35,503 bases of DNA from Candidatus Multiplicimicrobium inquinatum (GTDB lineage Bacteria; Omnitrophota; Omnitrophia; Omnitrophales; Aquincolibacteriaceae), in assembly GCA_002344825.1 (NCBI GenBank), contig DDUN01000054.1, positions 28,869-64,371 of the forward strand, written 5' to 3'. The notes beneath the pieces are model-generated. The model had not been told where the DNA came from and did no database searches. It saw nothing but the letters and a program-made list of their open reading frames with translations. Below are positions 1 to 11,200 of the stretch, piece after piece. Both the position numbers and the translations under genes were made by a program. Numbering within the stretch: position 1 is the stretch's first letter; every line of letters begins with the position of its first letter.

Positions 1-90
1 TCGCTCGAAGAAGGTGAGAAGAAGTTTCAAGTTATGCGCAAGCCGGCAGAAAACCAATCTGAAGATCCTTATGTTGAAAAAGATTGGTAG
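1..90 (+). CDS. C-terminal end of an unidentified protein (partial, cut by the left edge)
   Basis: Frame 1 is open from the window edge to a TAG at 88-90, giving a 29-residue charged tail that starts SLEEGEKKFQVM and ends VEKDW. The following gene on the same strand starts 64 bases later, so the two may be cotranscribed. The LEEGEKKF stretch followed by an acidic tail loosely recalls the C-terminus of the small subunit of exodeoxyribonuclease VII (XseB), where an L-x-E-A-E-x-K-[VI] pattern is usual. The match is too short to name the gene. No start, catalytic motif or domain is visible. That it is a real gene end rests on the open frame and its position before yqeY. Confidence 0.35.
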   Translation, partial: SLEEGEKKFQVMRKPAENQSEDPYVEKDW

Positions 91-154
91 GCTTGTTATT
101 TTTTTGGCTCTGAGTAGAGTTCAACCGCAAAATGAGAAAAATAAGTGAGGTTTT

Positions 155-601
155 ATGGGAAAGCTGATGCAATCGTTTAATGAAGAAATCAAGAATGCAA
201 TGCGCGCCAAAGATGAAGTTAAGCTTGGTGTGTTGCGTATGGTTAAAACCGCCATGAATAACGCCGCTATTGCTAAATCAAAGAATGAATTAGAAGATGC
301 TGAAGAATTGGACGTGGTTCAGAAGCAAGCCAAGCAACGGCGTGAAAGCATTGATAGTTTTGAAAAAGGCGGACGAACTGAGCTTGCAGCCAAGGAAAAA
401 GCTGAGTTGGCTGTCTTGGAGGCTTATCTGCCGAAGCAAATGTCCGACGACGAGATTAAGTCTGCCTGTCAGACTGTCATTGCCAAGGTAGGCGCTAAGA
501 GCGCCGCCGATATGGGAGCCATTATGAAGGAGCTTATGCCTTTGGTTAAGGGCAAAGCCGATGGCGGACGCGTTCAGACTATCCTTAAGAGCTTGTTTTG
601 A
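155..601 (+). CDS. yqeY: YqeY/GatB-like (Yqey family) protein, complete
   Basis: This 148-residue protein matches the usual length and pattern of the YqeY family: an N-terminal helical part with VLRMVKTAMNNA, then KQAKQRRESIDSFEKGGR, then LEAYLPKQMSDDEI, and a C-terminal helical part with ADMGAIMKELMPLVKGKADG. The family resembles the C-terminal tRNA-handling domain of the GatB amidotransferase subunit, but stand-alone YqeY has no firmly established reaction. It lacks the GatB catalytic part, so it should not be called an amidotransferase. The ATG at 155 has an AGTGAGG Shine-Dalgarno sequence ending 4 bases upstream. A start at the internal Met-5 is possible but has weaker support. The protein should be cytoplasmic. 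It lies between an unidentified gene end and the Lnt-like gene, all on the plus strand. Confidence 0.9.
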   Translation: MGKLMQSFNEEIKNAMRAKDEVKLGVLRMVKTAMNNAAIAKSKNELEDAEELDVVQKQAKQRRESIDSFEKGGRTELAAKEKAELAVLEAYLPKQMSDDEIKSACQTVIAKVGAKSAADMGAIMKELMPLVKGKADGGRVQTILKSLF

Positions 602-674
602 TGGTTTTTTGTTTATTTCACCCTGTCTCGAGATATAGTGTTTTGTTTACATAAGATACATTATAGGACTTAAT

Positions 675-681
675 AAAAAGG
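675..681 (+). promoter_or_regulatory. Ribosome binding site deciding the GTG start at 688
   Basis: The purine run AAAAAGG ends 6 bases before the GTG at 688-690. No ATG in the same frame with comparable spacing precedes it. This supports a GTG start for the Lnt-like protein and places its first hydrophobic helix just after a short basic N-terminus. Confidence 0.55.
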
Positions 682-687
682 TTTCCC

Positions 688-2040
688 GTGTCTCCTCTAT
701 ACAGAAATCGAGTGATTGGTTTAGCGGTTGCGCTATTTTGCTGCGCAATTATCCCCGACTTTCGGCTTCATTTTCTATCTTTGTTTGGATGGATTGTTCT
801 GTTTCTTATCCTTTTGAAATCAAAGTCTGTGTTCCAGCTTTTAGCTTCCACTGGAATTGTCAACCTTCTCATGGCACTTATAGGGTTCTTCTGGATTCTT
901 CTGATTAATGAGTCGCTTTTTCTGCCTGCCGTAGGAATCACCTTTTGGTTTTTACCGGCGTATTTATTGCTTTTATGGCTTATTAACACGGTTTTAAAGC
1001 CCCAACGCCTGCTCCAGCCGGCTATCTGGTCAGTGGTTTGGCTTGCCTACGGCTGGTTTTTTTCAAAAACGGCGGCGAACGATATGCCTCTATTGGGCTT
1101 TTTCTCATTTCCGCTGCCGGCTCTGCAGGTAGTAAAACATATGCCTTATCTTTGTTTAACCGGACTTTGGATCTATTGCTCCGCCAGTTTTGCGCTTTTT
1201 GCGGATGATTCAAAATTGAGAGCTAACCGCATTAACGCAGGTCTTGCTGTTTTGTTTTGTTTTTTTATCATGGTTTTTGGTTTTTTTGTTTTGGGTACAA
1301 CGGATAAAGTAAACTCATCCTCATCGCATATTAGAGTCGCGATAATTCAGCACAATTTAAATTATGACAATACTCGCAAGCATGCTTTTCTGACTCGATT
1401 TGAGCAGATGGCAGACAGCGCCGCAAAGTTAAACCAGATTGACCTTGTTGTTTTTCCGCTTTATACAGTTTCCGTCGCGGATCAGGAAGAGCTTTTGAGT
1501 GATCATGGCGTCTTTCACGGTCTCGCCCAACGTTTAAATATCCCTATTTTGATTGCAACGCGGTTGCGGGGTAATTTTTTTGATAAAAATTTATCAGCTG
1601 ATTCTTTTTTTGTGTCCGCGCTTTTGTTTGAGCCTGACGGGCACCGGAAAATTTATCGTTCTGTGGCGCGATCTGCTTTGCATGATCCTCATCAGCATTT
1701 AGCCAGTCAGTATGAAGTTTTGAGCTCTTCATTGGGTGATATCGGTGTTTTGCTTTGCTATGAATGCGCCCGTACGCAATGGGCTCAGGCAGCGCATCAG
1801 CAAGGTGCTGATTTTTTAGTGGGACTGTCCAATCCGGCGGACGCACCTTATTCTTCCCTGCCCTATTACACGCTTCGTTTAAGCCAAATGCGCGCGATTG
1901 AGACGGGGTTGTCGTTTGTTTTGTCTTCCCCTAATGGTTTTTCAGGCTGGATAGACGCGTTCGGGCGCGTTCGGGCGCGCAGCCAATTACGGCAACACCA
2001 AATCCTCAATTTCAATGTTTCTCTCCGTGAGGCAACTTAA
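688..2040 (+). CDS. Divergent apolipoprotein N-acyltransferase (Lnt)-like membrane protein, probable pseudoenzyme
   Basis: The 450 residues have the Lnt layout: an N-terminal half with about seven hydrophobic helices (roughly residues 8-205), then a carbon-nitrogen-hydrolase (nitrilase) domain from about 215 to 440. The membrane half contains the Lnt-like FSFPLPALQ region. In the hydrolase half the nucleophile motif is retained as LLCYEC with Cys-357. Known Lnt enzymes use a Glu-Lys-Cys triad to transfer an acyl chain onto the N-terminal cysteine of lipoproteins. Here the usual W-P-E motif reads VVFPLYT, so Leu-258 stands where Glu is expected. The usual Y-x-K motif reads IYRSVAR, so Ser-325 stands where Lys is expected. 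Catalysis by the standard mechanism is therefore doubtful. At 450 residues it is slightly shorter than typical Lnt (about 500). It follows yqeY by 86 bases and converges on the giant gene. It could be a non-catalytic paralogue, with a true Lnt elsewhere, or a nitrilase-fold protein of other use. Confidence 0.75.
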   Translation: MSPLYRNRVIGLAVALFCCAIIPDFRLHFLSLFGWIVLFLILLKSKSVFQLLASTGIVNLLMALIGFFWILLINESLFLPAVGITFWFLPAYLLLLWLINTVLKPQRLLQPAIWSVVWLAYGWFFSKTAANDMPLLGFFSFPLPALQVVKHMPYLCLTGLWIYCSASFALFADDSKLRANRINAGLAVLFCFFIMVFGFFVLGTTDKVNSSSSHIRVAIIQHNLNYDNTRKHAFLTRFEQMADSAAKLNQIDLVVFPLYTVSVADQEELLSDHGVFHGLAQRLNIPILIATRLRGNFFDKNLSADSFFVSALLFEPDGHRKIYRSVARSALHDPHQHLASQYEVLSSSLGDIGVLLCYECARTQWAQAAHQQGADFLVGLSNPADAPYSSLPYYTLRLSQMRAIETGLSFVLSSPNGFSGWIDAFGRVRARSQLRQHQILNFNVSLREAT

Positions 2041-2238
2041 AAGCAACGGCAACGCGAGAACCTAAGCAATGTGCGTGTTTTTGTCGTTTGCGACCGTGTA
2101 GATTGTTCTCTGAGCTACGGATACCACGCCGCTGATAGCAGATTTATTTCTTACTTAGACGTTATTGAGTTTTTCAGTGCCGCAGATTTTTATTTATGTG
2201 AATGATTCGCATGAACTCAAGCCGGCTAGGTACAAACT
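2041..2238. other. Intergenic region between convergent genes
   Basis: About 200 bases separate the TAA of the Lnt-like gene from the TAA (minus strand) of the giant gene. I see no ORF with a convincing ribosome binding site, no tRNA-like fold and no strong GC-rich hairpin followed by a T run. A 4-bp stem (GTCG-TTTG-CGAC, 2083-2094) lies downstream of a T-rich stretch but is too short to call. Transcripts from both strands must end here or read through, and the sequence does not show how. Confidence 0.6.
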
Positions 2239-5200
2239 TTAAGCTGAAATTTTTATCTTTTGAGCATTGAGCATTTCATCGACGAGCATTTTAAGGGCTG
2301 TATTGATCAGGTTTTCGTAAGCCATAATCTGCTCATCGCGTTTCCAAAAATGCTCTTTAAATAGCTTTGTGCCAAACCAAGCTGCCAGCCAGCCGGTCAT
2401 GACAACGCGTTTATTCGCCGTCTGAGCCATAGCTTTGGTGACACGAATCAATGAAGCTTTTTGGGCGTACTTTTTATGGTTGTCTGTTATTTCGCTATCC
2501 TCAAAACCCACGAGCAGAATAGCCGTATGGGCTAAGTCTCCACGAAGCTCAATACCGCCCAAAATTGAGATTAAGCTATCCAATCCAACCTTGACCGTTA
2601 CCCCGGGTTGATTCTGATAGAAAGAAGCCGCTGCTTCATCTTTTGCAAAAACAAGGACTTGCGCATGAGGTTTTCCGACTCTCGCGCTGAACGGAGCTTG
2701 AACTCCAGTCGCACCAAGGATCATTTCTTCAATGATTTTGCGGGAATCAGCGCTGATTAATGAATCAGTTTGAAGTGCCATCAAAAGTGATTCGATTAAC
2801 TCGATTTCGCCCGCAAAAGTCGGCGCGTAGGCTGATTCTCTCATCCCCTTCAGAGTTGAAAAATACGCTTCGATTTCTTTAAGCATATTTGCGTTAAAGG
2901 CATAAACCGAGAAATCAAATTCAGGCGCAAATTTTGCTATACGCAATAAGAGTTCTTCAGCACTTAGACCCGTTTGTTCTGAATGTATTTGTTCATGATT
3001 TAAAATTGCGATCGCCATGCGTTCAACCATAACGCTGTATTCAGGAGTTCCAACTTCAAGTCCGTTAAATTTTTGTAAATTCATCACAATTTGCTTCAGA
3101 TTATCAGCGTACAAACCGAGCTGCCCCTGCGTGAAGTAAAGCTGTTCGTCGGAGTTAGCCCAGCGCCAGTCGGGTGCCAAAACCGAAACTCCGGATTCGT
3201 TTGCGGCGCGCGCAACCTTCTTTTCGAGAGCGGAGCGAACATCTTCTGTTATGCTTTTTTCGCGGAGTTCAGAGCGTTTTTCGGTTTCCATAGCCGCAAC
3301 CTGGCTTATCGGCTTTCCGGGAATGATCCTATCACTTATTGGCTCTTCACCCTCGGCCGCTGCTGTTTCCTGGAGTTTTTTGTCTTCTAAACTCGCCATC
3401 AATCTTTCGATCATTTTCTTATGTTCGATGCTCTTTTGATTTTCTAAACGATACGCGGTATTTCCATTCCTATCCGCTCCAACCTGAATAGTCTCATCCT
3501 TTAAGAGTTCATTTGTTGAAGCTGTCACGCCATACACCGTCACGCGACGGGATAATTGTTTCAATGTTTCAAGTTCATTTGCCGCATTAAATGCCTCCGA
3601 AGCATATTGATCCGCCCCAAGAACATAAGCGCTCTCATCCGGCCGGACATACCCGGTTTTCACCTTAGGCTCGGTTAAGATCAAATCAGCCATTGCGCTG
3701 TTTTTAGAGTCTTTCTTCATTTCGGAAAACGGATAAACCGGACGCATTCCGTCGATCAGCAGCTTGCCATCACGGTAGCTTTGGCGAATGAATATTCCGT
3801 GACTTGAATCCGCGCGCAGCCAGTCAGTCCACTCTTTGAGAATTTTTTCCGCGCTTAACGCAGGATCTTTTTTATTAGCCTCAAGCCAGGCAAGCGCGGA
3901 AATGCGCAACAAGCTCTGATCTTTTTCCAAATCAACGATGACCTTGCGCTGCGTGAGGTCTTCGGGATCCTTGCGTTGTTTTACAATCTGGTACGTATGC
4001 TGATAATCAGCGCTTAACTTTCGAACAAGTTCTTTAGCGCCCATTTTTTCTGAAATAGTCGGTTTGTCCTTTTTGTCCGCGGTAGCTGCGTCCGTCTCAC
4101 CTTCCATAATCTTTTGCATTGGATCCGCATCGGATAACACGGTTGCCACCTGATTTGCCTGTGTCAAGATTTGAGTTAAATCGATAGAGTTGTCCGGCAG
4201 TACCCAGCGATCCAGTAAACGGCGCACCAAATCAAGGTTGTCTTCGAGATGATCAATGTAAAAACCGACAATATCCGCCAAACGCTTAATCACTGGAACA
4301 TGGATTTCACGTAATCGTTCAATTTCCTCAGAATCATGAATCTGTAAGTCGCGATAATCCTGCTGTAAATACTCATGCATTCCGGCCTGGGTCAATTGAC
4401 GCTTTAACTGATCAAGTGTCATTTCCCCTACCATAAACTGTGCCAAATAAGCCTGAAATTCACGTACTTTCTCAACCAAAATCAAGCCATGCTGATTATC
4501 TTTCGCATGCGCAGCCGCAGATTGTCCGATTTGCATCGGATGGGTCGATTCATGAACAACCGTCGAAGCGTGACGCTTTAACGCGCGCTCAAGCACGCGG
4601 TCGCCCTGCATGAAAATCAATCCGCCGTTTTTAAAATCATCGGAGACATTACTTACGTCTGAAAAATCTTCTCCCGAATCAGCCCATGCTGTGGCACCGT
4701 TATGCCCTAAATCGTTCGCGATGCCTGCCCATTCCGCACCCGTCGCACTCGTAAAAAGAGCGAATTCAGAATCAACCGGAATGCCTAAATTCCGCGCAAT
4801 CCGGTAAAGATCCGCAAAAAGCTCGGCATGCTCGCCCGCGTCTTTTTCAGCGGGCACGAGCACGACGCTTAATTTTTTCAAAGTATCAAGACTGACATCT
4901 TTAGGATCTGCGTCACCGATACGATTCTTGCGTTTCTTGAACATGTCCTGAAGTTTCTTAGCGGCTTTTTCCGTGATTGCAACCGGCTGCCCACTTTCAA
5001 GATTCACACCATCCGCTTTCAAACTCGCGACCTGCGCACGGCGGGCATCTGCCACCTGCTTACGTCTTGCTTCGAAACGATCGTCATCGGATTTGGTTGC
5101 ATCCAACACCGGCTGTAACTTTTCTTTTGCCATTTCGGATGTCCAGCGGTTCGAAAATTGTTTATAGTTATACGCAAGCGACTGATAAAAACTATCTGTC

Positions 5201-8200
5201 ATTTCACCCGCGAACCGCGCGGCGGCAACATCGGCTTCAATATTTGACAACCCTTTAACCGACTGCTTGGCACGATTAATCCAATTTTGAAGCTCATGAT
5301 ACGCCTCATATGAAATTTCAGCTTCGGGTTTAAACCGCGCAAGATGATCCCGGTTGAGCGCGTATTTACTGTTCAAAATACTTTCCGCGAGCGTGAAGTT
5401 ATTCTTTTTAACCGCCTCAATGATTTCAAAATAATAGCCGACAAAAGTAACGCCAAAGTATTTTACAAGCGGCTCTAAGGCTTTGCGTTTTTGCTCCGTC
5501 AATACCTCTGAACCATCAAAAAGCGCCGGCAAATAAGCGTCACGGTTTTTCTTTATCGTCTGATACAAATCCATTTTCGCGGCATACAGACCCTTTTGGT
5601 TAAGATCATCTCCCATGACATCAAAAGCTTTTACCATCCGGTCATGCGTCGCTTGATTTAAATACGCCATTAACCCGGACGAAGTTCCTTCCGCCATAAT
5701 ATCGCGCTCAGCTTTGCCGCGATCATCTTTCCCGCTTGCGTGAATTGAATTATAAATTGCGCGCAAATTGACAAAATCAGTCTTGATTCCGTTTTGTTTA
5801 CGGTTCGCAGCGTCCAGAATTTCATCCGTCACCAAAACATCATCAATATCAAGCGAATCTGAAACGCTTACACCCGCAAGTGTTAAAATATTTCTCGTCA
5901 AATCACGCAGTTCGTTTTCTTTGAAATCAAGCCGAGATTGTTTTTGATCCAAACGCCGCTCAACGTTTTCGTGAAAAATAAATGCCATTAAATAAAGTGC
6001 CGCCTGCTCGTCATCCAGCTCACCGCGCATTTTCATCTCATGTAATTTCATCAGATAATGACGCACAACATGAATTTTCCCGCCGCGCACGAAAGCGACC
6101 GTATCCGCCGCTTCGCCTTGTTCCTGGATCTCAATGCCTTCCGCTAAAGTGTCGCGCAATTCAGACATCGCTTTTTTCAGTCCTTCGGGAGAGTTTTTCC
6201 AATCGGCATTTCCTTCGATTTGATCTAAAACCTTTTCGAGCTCCGCCTGAATTTTTGCGTTCACAAAATCAATCGCAGTTTTCATCGCCGCGCGGTCTTC
6301 CTCTGCCAACGCGTTGATCATTCCGTCTTTTGCGCGTTTTGATGCATAAATCTCACCTTCAAAATAGCCGCGCAGATTTTTAAGCATACCCTGTTCGCTG
6401 TCGTTTAACTGTTCACCGCGCGCTTGCTTTGCGCGGGTAAATTCAAGCAAGCTAACATAGCGGCGGCGGGCATAAGCCGCATTTTCCGTCATGTTTCCTT
6501 CGTAATCATGAACCTCTGCCTGGAGCCGCTGATAATCTTTAACAAGCTTAGGGTTGACGCGTCCTACTTCATCTAAATGATCCGGCCGCAAAGGAATCGA
6601 CGCACGAATAACCTGATCGGACGCCTTTCCACGATTCAAGATCGCACGAATATCACTTTCAGCTTTAATCATTTGGGCTTTGCGGCCTAAATAATTCTTT
6701 TCAATATCCTGAGCCTCTTTCTCTTCAGCGGAATCTTCATGCGCCAACATTCGTTTCTGCATCTCCGCTAATGTTTTCAATTGCGCAGCACTGTCTTCTG
6801 CATCAAAATAATACTGCAACTGGCGGGAAATAAACGCAGCTCGCGGGCTTGTATGAATTAAAGTATTTTCAAATTCATCGCTTTCACGGCCATAACGATA
6901 CCAATCCCGAATAACAGCTCCTAATGTTCCCGCCAAAGGAACGGATACCATTTCCCGTTCAATCACCGCGCGATAAAGTTCGTCATTACGAATTAAGTCT
7001 TCACGCGCGGAATAATGCGCGATATGCGCCGCGCGTATAGCAGCTTTTCCAATCGATTCAGGGGTCGGAATCTTGCCAAAAGTCTTGTCGCGTGTCTTTT
7101 CAGCGTCAAAACTGCGTATAAACAATTCAAGGTCTTTTCCACTGCGGATTAGCGCTTGTGAGTTTGCGTCTAAGTTTTTATAAGCCAAAAGAGCATTGAT
7201 CATTTCTCCATAAATACGTCGATCCCCTTCAAAGCTAACCTGTCCGCCGGCCATGCGTAATTGCAGCATCCGCTCAAAGGCATCCGGCTCAAGTCCTGTG
7301 GCAGGATTTTTCAAGCTCATCTGTTTTAATAAATCAGCAGCTTGAACATCGCGCGCATAATCTTCGGGTTTCTCAGCTACCTTCGCCGCGATCGTATTCT
7401 TTCTTTCCTGCCGTGCATGATTGAGCGCCATACGCTTTGCTGCCGTATCGGTATAGAAACGGGTTTGCACCGCGCCTTCACTCGCAATTCCCAGCCGGAA
7501 AAGATCATTATCAAGGCGCCGCTCATTGTCAGCTTGCTGAATTTCAAAAATACGATCCTCTTCATCCTGGTCAAAAGCATTCACACGGCCCGCAACTAAA
7601 CCATAATAAGCACCTAACCGGGCGCGTAAATGTTTCGCGGCGCGCGCAAAAGCATTTTGTGTGCGTAATAATCCCAGCAGCTCTTCGCGGTCGTTATCTT
7701 GGGTGATATCAGCAATGCCCGCTTGATTCAAAAGCTCAGATAATTCCGCGAGATGCGTAAATGCATCACGATTAAATTGATCCGCGCGCAATATACCGGA
7801 AGCGACCAATGCTTTTAATGCCGCGAGCAATAACTTCTGAATTTCGTCATCGTCATCCGGATTTGGCATTCGAATATTTGCGCCCAAGCGGTTTAACATT
7901 TGAACTGTACGCTCCACACCCGCTTTTTCATAAGCACCGCGCACCACTGACATATAAGCGGTGAAAAAACCCTCAGCGTTTTTAGAAACAGACTCACCGC
8001 GCATAAGGCCAAATCCGGACAAGAAGTCTTTTAGTTGATCACGAACTCCCTGAGTTAATCTCTGGCGCGCAGACGATGCTGTTCCCGCCGCGGGCCGTTC
8101 GAAACGATCGCCATTTCCTTCCGAAATCATGGTTTCAAACGTCTTCCGTAATTCTGCCGCTGCCTGGCTGCCGCCCTGTGTCGTCTTTTCAGGTAAATCA

Positions 8201-11200
8201 TTCTCGTAAATATGATTGTTCATAAACTCAATCACTTTAACCGGATCATTCATTGTCGCGGTTCCAAGTGCTCCGGCGACTTCCCGAACACGTCGACCCT
8301 GACCTTCTAAATCATCCGCGGCGGGTTTTGGACGGGCTTTGCCGGCAAGATGTACGGGATTTTTTTCAAGGCTTTCAAGCAATGAGCGCATGGATTGCTT
8401 GAGCGAATTATCATCTGACAACTTCAAAAATTCAGCGGATGCCTTAACATCTCCCGACCCAATTAAGCGTTTTAGAAAAGTTACAATTTGCGCATGGGCA
8501 CCGATGAGACCATCCACACCGGACTGCAAATTGCTCGCGGCCATTTCGTCATTCAGCCCCTGCTGATTTTGAAAGTCACGCTTAAATTCGTTTAAAACCT
8601 CAATTTGAGTTGAAAAATTCGCTTTATCTGCATCGGTTTTTGCCGAGGAATACTGCGAAAACAGCAAGTCGCGTTGAGCCTCAATCCAGCGGACAAAACT
8701 ACCTTGCAAATCTTCCCGTAATCCGAGATAAAGCATATCTTCGACTTTACGCGTATCATTTTCTTTGAATAAATCCGCGAGATCACGAGCCGTATAAGCG
8801 CTGTCATCAGGACGCGTTGAATCAATCATCGCAATTTTCATACGGTGGAAAACGTTGATCCATTTATTCTGAGCGTCAACAACGCCTTTATTATTTGCTT
8901 TCATCACATTGGCATCAGAAGTGAATGAATCGTAATATTTGTCATAATCCGACTGCTCTAAGGCCGTCAAACCCGCAAAACCTTCGCCTCGTTGCGTCTT
9001 AGCCTTTTGGTCATTCATAATTGCCTGAACCGTACGCGCTGAAATTTCACCGCGCTGATAAGCTTTTGCAATGGTCGCGGGCGCATAAATAAAATTACCC
9101 TGACTATCACGCAATCCGCGATCACGGCTAAAAAGCTGAACGGCATCAAAGCCCGTTGTCTCATGGTTGAGCAGCGCCATCATTTCTGAGCCCGCATACA
9201 TTTCAACGTCGACGCCGCGCGTTGCACCCAGTGTAAAAAAGAATGCGATCCGCTTGCTCTGATTTTCCGGTTTCTCATATTCCGCTTCGAGCGACTTAAT
9301 GTCATCCACCCAGCGGTAATCGCCCGATCCGCGCTCGTAAATTCGCCATCCGCGCACCGCGTCCTTCACCACAAAAACGTCAAACGGCGCGCCGGCCTGA
9401 TCAAACAAGGCGCTCTTAAATTTTCCTTCAATATCCGTCACGTTCACATTCATCATACCGAGCATCAAATACATATGCCGCGGACCACCGTTTGAGGGAT
9501 ACTCACGCGCGCGGCTCAAAGCCGCTTGAACGGCCTGATCGGACGAACGATGTGTTTTCAAGTCTCCGGCCGCTTCCTGGTTATAAATCGAACGCTCCCC
9601 TTCCTGATCAAAGAATCGATCAGAACCTTTTTCCAAATAACTCTCGATTTCAACACCATAAAGCGCGCCGAGCACAAGCGACGCATAATTTAATGTTCCG
9701 CTCATTCCCTGCAATTTGCCTTTGATCGCTCCGATCATATCTGTGCGTGAGGAGCGGATAGAGTTTTCTGAAACTTTAGTATGCGCAAGTGAGGTGCGGA
9801 CTCCCTCTTTTGTTTGGCTGGCATTCAAATACGCTTGCGGGTTGACGCCAAAAAACTCGGAAAGCCCGTCCGCGCCGCGGGCGCGCAGGGCGTAATACTG
9901 CATCATCAAAATTTGAGTATGCGCCGCTTCATGCGCGTCGCTGATCTGGAGACGAGGCGCAATGGCATTTCCCGCCATGACCTTCACCATATCCGCAAGC
10001 ATAAATTCAGGCAAATACTGCAAATAACCCTGCTCAGATATTTTCTTCAATTCAGAAACAAGGTCTTTGTAATGCTGACGGTACTCACCCTCTAACGCAA
10101 GCCCTTGTTCAATCCAGCCCACATCCAGCTCAATAGCATGATCCTCAAATTGCAGTTCACGGCGACGATTTTCAAGTTTCCGTCTTTCTTCATTTGATAA
10201 ATTTGCTTTTAAAAGCTGATTCTGAATCCGGTCGTATTCCGGCAATAAACGCTCAAGCAACTCACGGGTTACCGGAATTTGTTTCTTCTTCATCAATTTG
10301 TAAAAGGACAGCAATGCTTTTCGGAAATGTTCCTGAGTATTCGGCCCAAACTTCGCCAAATGAATCGAATCCGGACGGTCCACAATCTCCGCATAAAGAC
10401 CGACATCTTGCTGATCAAACTTTTTAAGCGATGTTGCAAGACCGTTCAAAGACGCGCGCGTCTGGCGTACCAGCTCCATCACTTCTAAACGTTTCTGCTC
10501 ATTTATGCCGGCAATTTTTGCATGCTTTAGCTCTTCGCTTGTCATCAAAAACCAAGCGGCATGCACAGGCGTACCTGTTTGCGCCGCTAATTGCTGAGCC
10601 AAACTTTTCACTAATTGATACGCTTGATTATCCGCAAGCTTCACATTGTCTTTTTGATTCTCAGACACATTTTCAAGGAATTGATCCACTGCCGCCCAAT
10701 CGCTTGTCTGAATTACCTGCTGCAACGCAGGATCGCGTGCCGCAAGCTCGGCCAGTCCGGGTAAGTCAATTTCAGCGGTCGCTAAAGTACCTTTTCCGCC
10801 GCCATGCTGAACATGCTCACGAATTCGCGCCTGCACGCGTTTTTCCATCTCCTCTTTAGTGCTTCCACGGTAGTCTGTCTCAACCTCTTTGCGAAGCTGG
10901 GATTCAGTTAATTCACTGATCCAATTCTTATACTTAAACTTCGCCTCGGCACCTTCGGCCGTTCGAACCACCACGCGCAATAATGCCGAGCGCAAGCCGT
11001 CCATCCATGCTTCAGCCTGTGTATTCGTACTGATCGTATGAACCTCGCCCAAAGCCTGCGCGATCGCCTGATGCACCATCACCGGAACATCCACCTGCGC
11101 ACCCGTCAATGCCTGATCATTCGCGTCTGTTTTCATCACTCCGTTTGCCTGCAGTGATGTATCCGCTTCGTCCATAATCACGCGCGTGTCTTTCCCAAAA

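Noticed and set aside
602..687. Promoter before the Lnt-like gene (TTTACA at 646-651, TATAGT or TATAGG nearby)
   Set aside because: The candidate boxes have spacers of about 10 or 19 bases, not 16-18, and the region is simply A/T-rich. Cotranscription with yqeY is equally possible.
2083..2094. GTCG-TTTG-CGAC hairpin as a terminator between the convergent genes
   Set aside because: The stem is only 4 bp and no T run follows on either strand at the proper place.
9919..9933. A further HExxH (HEAAH) in the giant protein, taken at first as a fourth peptidase site
   Set aside because: It lies about 75 residues before motif III of the SecA-like motor, in a segment (ISDAHEAAHTQ) that aligns with SecA's W-S-D-G-L-H-Q-A region. 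It is more likely part of the motor than a zinc site.
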